From: Verrucomicrobiales bacterium
Lineage (GTDB): Bacteria; Verrucomicrobiota; Verrucomicrobiia; Limisphaerales; SXQI01
Reading direction: 5' to 3'
NCBI GenBank assembly: GCA_005793025.1
Contig: SXQI01000221.1
Coordinates: forward strand, 1-16,928
Length of the DNA: 16,928 nt
Below, one piece after another: positions 8,152-16,256 of this stretch. The position numbers and the translations under genes are program-made. Each line of letters opens with the position of its first letter. Within the stretch, counting starts at the first letter, position 1. A model generated the notes under the pieces. The model saw nothing but the letters and a program-made list of their open reading frames with translations. It did no database searches and was not told where the DNA came from.

Positions 8152-9587
8152 CGAATTGGCTTAAAAACAAACGTGTCAACACGGTGCTGGGGCTTTCGTT
8201 TGAAGCCGACCGGGTGGATGGTGCGGTTGCTCGAAAAGTGAACGGCGGGGTTGATGTGTCCGATCCCTTCACGTCAGCTTTTGTGGGTGATCTCACGACA
8301 GTCGATCCCCAAGTGATCGGGGCTGAGTTGCGCAAACATTTGGATGTTGCGGGGATCCACGAACGCAACTGCGTTGTGGGGCTTCCAGCGGCTTGGGTTC
8401 TCTCGTGCCAAAGTCATCTGCCCGAATTGCCGGAATCGGATATCGGTGATTTTCTGGATCTTGAGGCCGAACGTGGGTTCGCCTACACAGCGGATGAGCT
8501 CATCATTTGTCGATCGAGGTTTAAGACCGGCACAGGCGCCACCCATGTGACACAGGTCGCAGTTCCTCGAGAGAACGTTGAGCGGATGGAGCAGATTCTG
8601 CGAGCCGCCAAACTTTCCCCGGTTTCGTTCTCAACAGGGATTTGCGCAGGTTTTGGATCTCAGAAAAATGTAGAATCCGGAATTCTGAACCTGTTGGTGG
8701 AACAGACTTCGATCGGGTTTTTAGCAGTGGCCGATGGAGGAATTTCCGTGCTTCGGACGTTCCAACTTCCGGTTGCGACTGAGGAGAACGGAGGCAACCA
8801 ACCGGTCGAATCGGTGAGGAGAGAGTTGAGGGTAGCGTTGGGGCAGCTATTGCCCGAGGTGCGTGCCACGGTGCGAGGTTTAAGGATTGTGGGTGGGGGA
8901 AAAGTGGGAGATCAACTTCACCAAAATTTTGAAGCGACGGCCAAGGCATGGGGACTGAGCTTGCAGCGAAATCAGATCAAACCAGCGTTTGGTTTGGAGA
9001 ACGGACACACGGCTCAAGAACCGATCACCGCCGCAATGTTGATGGCGGCGAGAAAGCTCACAGGGGAAGCATCTGTCTTAGAATTCCTCCCTCCACGACT
9101 TTCCGCTTGGAAACAGTTTTCATCCAAATATTCCTCAAAAAAATTAGTTTATTCAGGGGTTGCTGCGGGAGCGGTTGCGGGGATTGTTTTGATCGCATTT
9201 TTGATCCAACAAGTTCGACTTTCTGGTTTGCGTAGTCAGTGGGGATCACTCAAGAAACCGGTGCAAGAAATCGAGGCGATGCAGTCGGAGATCAAAAAAT
9301 TCCGACCGTGGTATGACGATTCGTTGAGGAATCTCAATATTCTTCGCAAGCTTACGGAGGCATTTCCGCAGGAAGGAACCGTCGTGGCTAAAAGCCTCGA
9401 GATCCATTCGGGAGGAGTTGTGATTTGTGGGGGAACTGCCACTGACCACGCGGCTTTGTTGAAAACTTTGGATCGACTCCGGTCCTCACCGGAAGTGACG
9501 GAAGTGCAAGTGGACCAACTACGAGGTAAAGCCCCCTTGCAGTTCAACTTTAATTTTAAATGGGCAGGAGGCACACCAAACCTATGA
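8148..9587 (+). CDS. gspL: GspL-like inner-membrane protein (PilM-PilN fusion type)
   Basis: A 479-residue protein. Residues 1 to about 310 form a cytoplasmic actin-like domain of the GspL/PilM type (VLGLSFEADRVDGAVARK at the start; GLRIVGGGKVGDQL at 244-257). A single transmembrane segment lies at about 333-354 (LVYSGVAAGAVAGIVLIAFL). The periplasmic part (355-479) is a coiled-coil-prone helix followed by a PilN/GspL ferredoxin-like domain. In type IV pili these two parts are separate proteins, whereas T2SS GspL joins them, so this favours GspL. It would couple GspE in the cytoplasm to GspM in the periplasm. The start overlaps gspK by 4 bp (ATGA) and has CAGGGA at 8135-8140, 7 nt upstream. 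The actin-like part is divergent, so nucleotide binding is uncertain. Confidence 0.85.
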   Translation: MTNWLKNKRVNTVLGLSFEADRVDGAVARKVNGGVDVSDPFTSAFVGDLTTVDPQVIGAELRKHLDVAGIHERNCVVGLPAAWVLSCQSHLPELPESDIGDFLDLEAERGFAYTADELIICRSRFKTGTGATHVTQVAVPRENVERMEQILRAAKLSPVSFSTGICAGFGSQKNVESGILNLLVEQTSIGFLAVADGGISVLRTFQLPVATEENGGNQPVESVRRELRVALGQLLPEVRATVRGLRIVGGGKVGDQLHQNFEATAKAWGLSLQRNQIKPAFGLENGHTAQEPITAAMLMAARKLTGEASVLEFLPPRLSAWKQFSSKYSSKKLVYSGVAAGAVAGIVLIAFLIQQVRLSGLRSQWGSLKKPVQEIEAMQSEIKKFRPWYDDSLRNLNILRKLTEAFPQEGTVVAKSLEIHSGGVVICGGTATDHAALLKTLDRLRSSPEVTEVQVDQLRGKAPLQFNFNFKWAGGTPNL

Positions 9588-10123
9588 CCATTGATCCCCA
9601 AAAACGGCAACAAACGCTCTTGGTATTGACGGCTGTCGTCGTCGCGTTGTGGGCCGGAGATCGTCTGATTTTGAACCCGTTGCTGAATAGTTGGAGAGCA
9701 CGGAGCGAAGAAATTGTAACCACACGCAAGTCCATCACCCGAGGGCAACAGTTGTTGGAGCGTGCGGCATTTACGCGCGACCGATGGACCGCGATGCGGA
9801 CTAACGCGCTACCGGCGAGCGTATCGAGTGCTGAGGGGAGCGTCCTCAAGACGTTTGATAAATGGTCTCAAACGAGTGGGTTGACGATCAACTCGATCAA
9901 ACCACAGTGGAAACATCCTGAGGAAGGGTTTATGACATTGGATTGCCGTGTGGACGCCTCGGGGACCATGGCAGCGTTGAGCCGATTTATTTTTGAACTG
10001 GAACGAGACCCGATGGCGTTGAAGATTGAATCGTTAGAAATGAATTCGCGGGACAAAAACGGGGACCAACTCACCTTGGGGTTACAAGTCAGTGGTTTGT
10101 ATCTCACACCCACCGCACCATGA
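9584..10123 (+). CDS. gspM: GspM/PilO-like inner-membrane protein
   Basis: A 179-residue bitopic protein: a short basic N-terminus (MTIDPQKRQQ), one transmembrane helix (about 11-30, TLLVLTAVVVALWAGDRLIL), a helical stretch (about 34-75) and a ferredoxin-like C-terminal domain (about 85-176). This is the GspM/PilO architecture; such proteins dimerise with GspL/PilN and link the platform to the secretin. The ATG at 9584 is chosen over one at 9560 because it overlaps the gspL stop (ATGA) and an AGGAGG lies between the two at 9566-9571. Sequence conservation in this family is poor, so the call rests on topology and position directly after gspL. Confidence 0.82.
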   Translation: MTIDPQKRQQTLLVLTAVVVALWAGDRLILNPLLNSWRARSEEIVTTRKSITRGQQLLERAAFTRDRWTAMRTNALPASVSSAEGSVLKTFDKWSQTSGLTINSIKPQWKHPEEGFMTLDCRVDASGTMAALSRFIFELERDPMALKIESLEMNSRDKNGDQLTLGLQVSGLYLTPTAP

Positions 10124-10800
10124 AGTTGCCTGAAACTCAATTAATCAAAAGGGTATTCCGATGCGGCTGTGTTGGACTCGGGGTGTTCTGCCAACTCAGT
10201 TTGGTGGCACAGGTTACCAACGAGGTTCAGACCGAAAGCGCAACCAATACGGCGGTAACCGCAGAGGTCTCACTTCAGAAGGATCCTGAAAACACCTCGA
10301 CAAACATCGTTAACCCGCTCGATTTTAAGTCCTACGCGATTGTGATTTCGCGAAACATTTTTTCCCCTACCAAGGAGATACCGCGAGTGCGCACTGAGGT
10401 TAAAAGAGTCCCCCAGATCGATTTGATTTCATTGGTCGGAACGATGAGTTCAGAAAAGGGTCAGGTAGCGTTTTTTGATGGGACAGCATCTACTTTCCGG
10501 AGTGCGGTCAAACTCACCAACGTCATTGCGGGATTGACGCTCAGCGCGATCAGTGCGGAGCAGGTGACATTGACGGCTAACGGCCAAACCTTTTTATTAA
10601 GGGTCGGCAATCAATTGCGACGAGAGGATCAAGGGGACTGGGCAGCAACGGATGAAGCCCTACCCACAACGAGTTCTAGCCCGATTACCAGCGGGGCAGG
10701 ATCAGAGCAGACTTCCACAGTAGCGTCCCCCGGCGAAGATAATGACGTTCTTAAGCGTCTTTTGCAAAAACGAGAACAGGAGTTGACCAATGAAAAATAG
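10120..10800 (+). CDS. GspC/PilP-like secretin-contacting protein
   Basis: A 226-residue exported protein. The N-terminus (to about residue 30, VFRCGCVGLGVFCQLSLVAQ) is a signal peptide or a membrane anchor. A low-complexity Thr/Glu/Asn linker (31-66) leads to a homology region with the SRNIFSP motif (77-83) typical of GspC and PilP-type HR domains, followed by a small beta domain (ISLVGTMSSEKGQVAFFDG to FLLRVGNQL, about 103-166). In GspC and PilP this domain binds the N0 domain of the secretin. No PDZ domain follows; instead a Ser/Thr-rich stretch and a charged helix (DDVLKRLLQKREQELTNEK-like end). It overlaps gspM by 4 bp (ATGA) and the secretin N-domain gene by 11 bp. Whether it is better called GspC or PilP cannot be settled here. 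Confidence 0.78.
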   Translation: MKLPETQLIKRVFRCGCVGLGVFCQLSLVAQVTNEVQTESATNTAVTAEVSLQKDPENTSTNIVNPLDFKSYAIVISRNIFSPTKEIPRVRTEVKRVPQIDLISLVGTMSSEKGQVAFFDGTASTFRSAVKLTNVIAGLTLSAISAEQVTLTANGQTFLLRVGNQLRREDQGDWAATDEALPTTSSSPITSGAGSEQTSTVASPGEDNDVLKRLLQKREQELTNEK

Positions 10801-12376
10801 TAACATTTACCGAGGATTAAGTTTTGCAACTTTGCTTTACCTTAATCTACTGGCGCCCGCTCCGACACGGGCCGCGGAGACGAACACCAGCAACCCCGTC
10901 CTTCCAACTGCAGTCGCTGAACAGCCAGCGGTGGTGCCCGAAAAATTGGAACCAGGAATGTTGCGTCTAAATTTTCGCGGCGCACCCCTTGAAATGGTAC
11001 TCAATTACTTGAGCGAAGCCGCAGGATACATTATCGTTTTGGAGACCGAGGTGAAGGGCAAACTGGATGTTTGGAGCAACCAACCTGTCACGCAGGATGA
11101 AGCACTGACGATCCTCAATTCGGCGCTGAGTAAGAACGGCTATGCGGCACTCCAGAACGGTCGGAGTTTGACGATCGTGAGCAAGGAAGCCGCGAAGAAA
11201 CGCGAGATCCCAGTGAAGAGCGGAAATAATCCCCTCAATATTCCCAAGAATGAAGAGATGGTAACTCAGATTATTCCTATCAACTTCATCAACGCGGCTC
11301 AACTCACACAAAACCTTCAACCGTTGTTGCCATCTGAGGCAAGCATGACCGCGAATGAGGCCGGGAACGCGATTGTGATCACTGATACTCAGGCGAGTAT
11401 TCGCCGGATCGCGGAAATAATTCACGCTTTAGATACCTCGGGGTCCGAGGCGACGACGGTCCATGTCTTTACATTGCAGTATGCTGACGCGAAACAAGTG
11501 GTGACGATGATCAAGGACCTATTTCCTGCTCAGGATGCGCGTGGCGGTGGGGGAGGCGGTGGAGGTGGTGGCGGGGGAGGCGGGGGAGGGAATCCTTTTG
11601 GTGGGATTGCAACTTTGTTTGGAGGAGGAGGCGGCGGCGGTGGGGGCCGAGGAGGAAGTGGGAGTAGCGGAAGCACCCGTGCTTCTAATGCTAAAATTGT
11701 CGCTGCTGCAGATGAGCACAGCAATTCCGTTGCGGTCCGTGCTCCGGATGATGTGATGCCCGCGATCGAAGATCTGATTAAAAATGTGGACACCAACGTC
11801 GAGGACGTGACGGAACTTCGCGTATTTCATTTGAAGTATTCTGATCCCGCCGAAATGGCGACAATGCTCGCGGGTTTGTTTCCTGATGACACAAGATCCA
11901 ACGATAACAACAATCGTGGGCAAATCCGTTTCGGAGGTGAGCCCTTCGGGGGTGGCTTCGGTGGTGGACAAAACAATGGGGGTGCTGGAAGTGATCGAGC
12001 GAAGAAAAAAGGGCGCGTGATCACGATGCCGGATCACCGGACGGCCTCGATTGTGGTGAGTGCGGCTCGCGACCTGATGCCGCAGATCAGCCAAGTGATC
12101 ACGCAACTGGATGCGAACCCCGCCAAGAAACAGAAGGTGTTCGTTTACGATCTGGAGAACGCAGACCCGCAACAAGTTCAGGAAGTATTGAAGGGTCTTT
12201 TCGAGAACAGCCAGTCACAGAACCGACGGACCACGGGCGGGGCGAGCCGAAATAGTGCTTTGACGACGCGCTCAGGCCAAACCCAAACCGGAAACAATCG
12301 ATCAAATTCTGGGATCGGAAATAATGGCGGTGGCGGAGGCGCTGGAGGTGGTGGCAATTTCGGTAGAAACAACTGA
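10790..12376 (+). CDS. Secretin N-domain protein (detached periplasmic ring of GspD, ends mid-domain)
   Basis: A 528-residue exported protein with the periplasmic domains of a secretin but no barrel. The signal peptide ends near TRAA (28-29). N0/STN covers about 58-132 (LRLNFRGAPLEMVLNYLSEA). Three KH-like N-domains follow: about 158-215, 224-334 and 343-441. The second and third carry Gly-rich inserts in the loop between their halves (252-297, with 16 consecutive Gly at 252-267; and 382-400). At 449-472 (KVFVYDLENADPQQVQEVLKGLF) the beta-alpha first half of a fourth N-domain appears, then a Gln/Asn/Gly-rich tail to the stop. The second half of that domain is encoded by the next gene. The start has AGGAG at 10778-10782, 7 nt upstream, and overlaps the GspC-like gene by 11 bp. 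It would form the periplasmic vestibule contacting the GspC-like protein. Confidence 0.9.
   Translation: MKNSNIYRGLSFATLLYLNLLAPAPTRAAETNTSNPVLPTAVAEQPAVVPEKLEPGMLRLNFRGAPLEMVLNYLSEAAGYIIVLETEVKGKLDVWSNQPVTQDEALTILNSALSKNGYAALQNGRSLTIVSKEAAKKREIPVKSGNNPLNIPKNEEMVTQIIPINFINAAQLTQNLQPLLPSEASMTANEAGNAIVITDTQASIRRIAEIIHALDTSGSEATTVHVFTLQYADAKQVVTMIKDLFPAQDARGGGGGGGGGGGGGGGGNPFGGIATLFGGGGGGGGGRGGSGSSGSTRASNAKIVAAADEHSNSVAVRAPDDVMPAIEDLIKNVDTNVEDVTELRVFHLKYSDPAEMATMLAGLFPDDTRSNDNNNRGQIRFGGEPFGGGFGGGQNNGGAGSDRAKKKGRVITMPDHRTASIVVSAARDLMPQISQVITQLDANPAKKQKVFVYDLENADPQQVQEVLKGLFENSQSQNRRTTGGASRNSALTTRSGQTQTGNNRSNSGIGNNGGGGGAGGGGNFGRNN
11543..11590 (+). repeat. Poly-glycine codon tract (16 Gly) in the secretin N-domain gene
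   Basis: Sixteen consecutive GGN codons encode Gly252-267. All four Gly codons are mixed (GGC, GGT, GGG, GGA) with no fixed period, so the tract is kept at the protein level and is not a fresh trinucleotide slip. A second run of 9 Gly codons follows at about 11624-11647. The tract lies in the loop between the two halves of an N-domain and is the type of site where length may vary between strains. Confidence 0.8.
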
Positions 12377-12415
12377 GCAAACGACAATTTCGATTAAATA
12401 ATCTGCAACTGGATC

Positions 12416-13624
12416 ATGAGAATAACTTTTAGATTACCAACTCGTCTGCTGTTGGGAGTTGGCGTCCTTTGTTTCATTGGGAGTAGCTCCTTTGCACAGT
12501 TCAACCAAGGGGGTGGTGGCGGTGGACAACGGACAGGGACGTCCGGCACTGGTGTCCGAGATTATCCCAATAACACTCAGGTGGGCGATGCAACGATCTC
12601 CGTAGATCCAGAAACCCGCAAGGTGATCGTCATCACGGATGACGAAACCAATCTACAGATTAAAGATGTTGTGGAACGGTTGGATCAACCGCGTCCGCAA
12701 GTTTTGATCAAAGTGGTATTCTTGGAAATCACGCACAACAACAGTTCCGATGTCGGGGTGGATGCGGGGATTAGAAAAGGGTTGGGCGGTGGAGCGACTG
12801 CGGTCGGAGCGAATGCTTTCGGGTTGTCTGGGTTGAACAGTTCTTCCTCGAACACCGTGAACAATGCTCTTGGACAAAACGTGCAGAGTCTTTCTCCGAC
12901 ACCTCCCGGAGCCGGTCTTTATCAAGTTCTGGGTTCAGATTATCAAGTTACTCTCCGGGCCATTGCTCAGGCTGGAAAGGCCGAAGTGCTATCGCGTCCT
13001 TCAATCCTTGCAAGGAACAATCAACCCGCGACGATCAGCTTGGGTCAGCAAGTTCCGTTGGTAAGCAATACCCGATTCGATGCGGTCAACGGTCAGATCA
13101 ACACGGTGACTTATCAAAATGTGGGGATTATTTTGAGAGTCACTCCGTTCATCACAACCGATGGGATGGTGGAGATGATTGTTTCACCTGAAACATCCCA
13201 GTTAGCAGATCGATCCCAATGGGTACCGATCTCAGCCAATGCGTTGGCACCGGTCATCAACTCACGTTTGGCAGACACGGTGGTTGTGGTTCCAGACGGT
13301 CAGACGGTGATTATTGGCGGACTGATGGAGACCCATGTGCTTGAATCCGAGAGTAAAATTCCATGGCTTGGCGACATTCCATGGGTGGGGGCGGCTTTCA
13401 AGCACAAACAGAAATCAAAGGTGAAAACTGAGCTGATGATTTTTCTGACTCCACATGTTGTTCCCGCGCCAACGGAGCTCGCTGCCATGTCTGCAGCGGA
13501 GCGAGCGAATGCGATTCTCAAACCCAAAGCGATTTCAGAAGCGGAGTTAGATCACTTCATCGACAGCCTTCCGACGAAAGATATTAATGCGCCGGAACCT
13601 GAAAAACCTTCCAAAAAGAAGTAA
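12416..13624 (+). CDS. gspD: Outer-membrane secretin barrel protein GspD (C-terminal part with own signal peptide)
   Basis: A 402-residue exported protein. A signal peptide (1-27, hydrophobic LLLGVGVLCFIG, cleavage after SSSFA) leads to a Gly-rich start (32-47). Residues 56-90 (GDATISVDPETRKVIVITDD... to VVERLD) are the beta-beta-alpha second half of a KH-like N-domain whose first half ends the preceding protein. The secretin domain follows: RPQVLIKVVFLEI (93-105), a gate-region Gly/Ser/Asn-rich insert (120-165), LSRPSILARNNQPATISLGQ (192-210), VPLVSNTRF (213-221), VGIILRVTPFI (236-246) and the signature around VPDGQTVIIGGL to IPWLGDIPWVGAAF and KTELMIFLTPHVV (292-349). It forms the outer-membrane channel. 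The C-terminal tail (350-402) is charged and has no lipobox Cys. It starts 39 bp after the N-domain gene with no strong Shine-Dalgarno. Confidence 0.93.
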   Translation: MRITFRLPTRLLLGVGVLCFIGSSSFAQFNQGGGGGGQRTGTSGTGVRDYPNNTQVGDATISVDPETRKVIVITDDETNLQIKDVVERLDQPRPQVLIKVVFLEITHNNSSDVGVDAGIRKGLGGGATAVGANAFGLSGLNSSSSNTVNNALGQNVQSLSPTPPGAGLYQVLGSDYQVTLRAIAQAGKAEVLSRPSILARNNQPATISLGQQVPLVSNTRFDAVNGQINTVTYQNVGIILRVTPFITTDGMVEMIVSPETSQLADRSQWVPISANALAPVINSRLADTVVVVPDGQTVIIGGLMETHVLESESKIPWLGDIPWVGAAFKHKQKSKVKTELMIFLTPHVVPAPTELAAMSAAERANAILKPKAISEAELDHFIDSLPTKDINAPEPEKPSKKK

Positions 13625-13636
13625 TTCTTAGCAGGT

Positions 13637-14950
13637 TCAAAGGGTCGGGTATTCGTATCCGGCCCGGTAGGGACGTGAGAGCAGGGCTTGGGCAGCGGGA
13701 TCGTTCACGATTTCTTCCTTAGCACCATCCCAATTGATGCTGCGGCCAACTTTTAAGGAGATCATGCCGAGCAGGGGTAATACCGAAGCTCGGTGAGCCA
13801 GTTCAATACCTGCGGCAGGTTTCGACTTGTCGCCGATTGCGGTCATGAAATCTGACCAAAGCAATTTCAGGTTGTGACCATCCGGTTGTTGGAGCTGGGA
13901 ATTTTCATGAATTGGCATGTCGCTTTCGCGTGAGGGATGGAATGTCCACCCATCCTGCCAACCGATGTGGAGGGTGCCTTTGGTGCCATAAAAATAGGCT
14001 CCGATCCGGTGTTTTTCTGCCCGGTTTTCAGCGAACCGACGATGCTCCCAGACGCACGTGAATTTCTCAAAATCATAGACCGCAACCTGATGATCGGGGG
14101 CGTCCGTCGTTTGCTCACGTTCGTTGTTGACCGCAAGTCCGGCGACTTGGCGTCCACCCGTGCTGTAGATTCGTTTGGGATACTTTTCCTCGGTCCACAT
14201 CAGGACTTGATCGAGCCAGTGAACCCCCCAATCGCCGAGGGTGCCATTGGCATAATCAAGAAAGTTGCGCCAACCGCCGGGATGGAGCTTGCCGTTGAAA
14301 GAGCGTTTTGGGGCTGGCCCACACCATGATTCCCAGTCCAACCCTTCTGGCGGTTCACCATTTCGTTGGGGTTGTTCGCGGCCTCCTCCGCCATGGGCGA
14401 ACAGGCGCACCATACCGATATCCCCCACGGCACCTGACTTCAAAAACTTCATCGCGTTGACATGATGCGGACCCACGCGACGGTGCAAGCCCACCTGAAC
14501 CACTCGACCACTTGACTGAGCGGCTTTGAGCATCGCCCGACTCTCGTTCACGGTGTGGCCGGTCGGTTTTTCGACAAAAACATGAGCTCCCGCTTTGAGT
14601 GCCGCGATGGTTTGTAAGGCGTGCCAATGATCCGGAGTAGCGATGATGACGATCTCCGGTTTTTCCTTTTCTAACAACTCACGGTAATCAGGGTAGCGTT
14701 TGGCCTTATCTCCGCTGAGATCCGAGACTTGTTCCGTGGCGACCTCGAGAGCCGACGAATCTGCATCGCAGAGACCCACTACTTGGCATTGGCCGGAAGC
14801 CATAGCTTCCTTGAGTACATTCTTGCCCCACCAACCGCATCCGATCAGAGCAATGCGCCATTTGCGGTTTGGTTGTTGCGCAAGGATAAAGGGTGCTTGA
14901 GCGAGGATCCCTGCGGCGGTCGCAGATTGTAAAAAAGTCCTTCGATTCAT
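13637..14950 (-). CDS. Tat-exported Gfo/Idh/MocA family oxidoreductase
   Basis: A 437-residue NAD(P)-dependent oxidoreductase of the Gfo/Idh/MocA family. The N-terminus MNRRTFLQSATAAG is a twin-arginine (Tat) signal, implying export in folded form with bound cofactor. The Rossmann fold starts with ALIGCGWWG (GxGxxG at 37-42). ATPDHWH (104-110) and VFVEKP (124-129) are family landmarks, with the catalytic Lys in EKP. The C-terminal domain has WHTE-like features typical of the PVC subgroup: GDWGVHWLDQ (239-248) and ALLSRPYRAGYEYP at the end. Such proteins act on sugars, inositols or sugar acids, but the substrate cannot be told. It follows the PQQ-like gene by 24 bp on the same strand and ends only 12 bp from the end of the convergent secretin gene. 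Confidence 0.92.
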   Translation of the reverse strand: MNRRTFLQSATAAGILAQAPFILAQQPNRKWRIALIGCGWWGKNVLKEAMASGQCQVVGLCDADSSALEVATEQVSDLSGDKAKRYPDYRELLEKEKPEIVIIATPDHWHALQTIAALKAGAHVFVEKPTGHTVNESRAMLKAAQSSGRVVQVGLHRRVGPHHVNAMKFLKSGAVGDIGMVRLFAHGGGGREQPQRNGEPPEGLDWESWCGPAPKRSFNGKLHPGGWRNFLDYANGTLGDWGVHWLDQVLMWTEEKYPKRIYSTGGRQVAGLAVNNEREQTTDAPDHQVAVYDFEKFTCVWEHRRFAENRAEKHRIGAYFYGTKGTLHIGWQDGWTFHPSRESDMPIHENSQLQQPDGHNLKLLWSDFMTAIGDKSKPAAGIELAHRASVLPLLGMISLKVGRSINWDGAKEEIVNDPAAQALLSRPYRAGYEYPTL

Positions 14951-14974
14951 GGTTTAGCAGATTGAAGTGGAAAT

Positions 14975-16210
14975 CTATTTCGCGGAGACACCTCGCAAAT
15001 CCGCGCAGACGAGATCGCCACGAGAGTTACGACAATAAAGAAGGCCATTTGAGAGAACTGGTGCTGTCCAAGATTTGCCACCCAAAACTTGGGCGCGGGC
15101 AGAGGGTTTGAAGCCCTTGGACGAAGCGGGAGCAATGATCAGTTCACCCTTTTCTCCCAGCACAATGAGCTGGTTGTTGGCGACAATCAGGCCTCGGGCA
15201 CCGCTGGTTGCATCAGACCATTTCTCGGTTCCCGTGGTGAGTTCGACACATTTGAGTAACGGCTTTTCCGTGGTGTCGCCATCGGCACCGTAGAGATGAC
15301 CTTCGAACAGGACCGCTGCGTTCATCTGCGTTCGGAGTGCCTTGCTTTTCCAGATCGTTTCCGGTTCTCCAACTGCCAACGGCTTGATGAGAGCGGCACC
15401 TTTCCCATACCCGCTGGAAATAAAGAGGCGATCACCATCCGCAATAGGGTCCGCTGCGTTGACTCCGTATTGCGTCACCCATTTCATCCGCCACAGTTCC
15501 TTGCCGGTCGTCGGTTCGACCCCGATATACGCTTGGCTAGAACTAAAAACCACTTGGGATTTTCCACCCTGCGACCATGGAACAGGGGTCGTGTAACCGG
15601 CCTCTTTGGTGGAGGATTGCCATAAAGTTTTTCCGGTCGATTTGTCGAGAGCTAACCCGGATTCTCCCACACTCAGGAGGAGCATATTCCCTTGAACCAA
15701 GGGTGCCCCGGTGAAACCCCAACTCGGCACTCGCGCTCCGGTCTCGGTTTGGACATTCCGATTCCAAATAATTTTTCCGGTGGAAGCTTCGAAACAAAAG
15801 ACATCACCCCATCGGCTCAGGCTGTAAACTTGGTCCCCATCAACGGTGGGGGTGCCGGTGGTTCCCCCTTCGAAATACTTGTCGCCTAAGTCTGCGGGGT
15901 AAGTGTGTTTCCAAAGGAGTTTTCCGGTCACTGTGTGGAAGGCAAAAACTGTGTCGGCATTTTCCGAGTTCCCCATGGTGAACACTCGGTCCGCCGCCGC
16001 AACCATGGATGATAGGCCAATGCCTACGTTTGTTTTCCAGAGAATCGTCGGGCCTTCTACAGGCCATTGAGTGGACCATTTTGTTTCCGGCGAGATTCCG
16101 TTGCGAGCCGGGCCTCTCCACTGGCCCCAATCCTCAGCGTGGGCGGCCAAAACGGGGCACAGTCCGATCATTGCAATCATGAACGTGCGCGAAACAGAGG
16201 TCAGAATCAT
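14975..16210 (-). CDS. Secreted PQQ-like beta-propeller repeat protein
   Basis: A 411-residue exported protein. A signal peptide ends near AAHA (25), followed by the family opening WGQWRGPARNG (28-38). Repeated blade motifs of the PQQ-like/outer-membrane assembly type occur as TGKLLW (95-100), TGKIIW (144-149), TGKTLW (192-197), TGKELW (235-240) and TGTEKW (326-331), consistent with a beta-propeller. There is no cytochrome-c motif and no evidence of the alcohol-dehydrogenase active site, so PQQ cofactor binding should not be assumed. These proteins are abundant in Verrucomicrobiota and Planctomycetota; their role is probably a periplasmic binding or scaffold function. It lies 46 bp after the CehA-like gene and 24 bp before the MocA-type gene, suggesting one operon. 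Confidence 0.9.
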   Translation of the reverse strand: MILTSVSRTFMIAMIGLCPVLAAHAEDWGQWRGPARNGISPETKWSTQWPVEGPTILWKTNVGIGLSSMVAAADRVFTMGNSENADTVFAFHTVTGKLLWKHTYPADLGDKYFEGGTTGTPTVDGDQVYSLSRWGDVFCFEASTGKIIWNRNVQTETGARVPSWGFTGAPLVQGNMLLLSVGESGLALDKSTGKTLWQSSTKEAGYTTPVPWSQGGKSQVVFSSSQAYIGVEPTTGKELWRMKWVTQYGVNAADPIADGDRLFISSGYGKGAALIKPLAVGEPETIWKSKALRTQMNAAVLFEGHLYGADGDTTEKPLLKCVELTTGTEKWSDATSGARGLIVANNQLIVLGEKGELIIAPASSKGFKPSARAQVLGGKSWTAPVLSNGLLYCRNSRGDLVCADLRGVSAK

Positions 16211-16256
16211 GCCCTTCGATTAAGCAACAAGGAGCTTCAGATGTCACCGATATTCC

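Noticed and set aside
11530..11796. Pro-rich open frame antisense to the poly-Gly tract
   Set aside because: It is the mirror image of GGN codons in the confirmed secretin N-domain gene.
12370..12420. Frameshift or nonsense mutation as the cause of the split secretin
   Set aside because: The second gene has its own ATG and complete signal peptide, both open frames are intact, and the break lies in a Gly-rich loop. This is not the pattern of a recent disruption.
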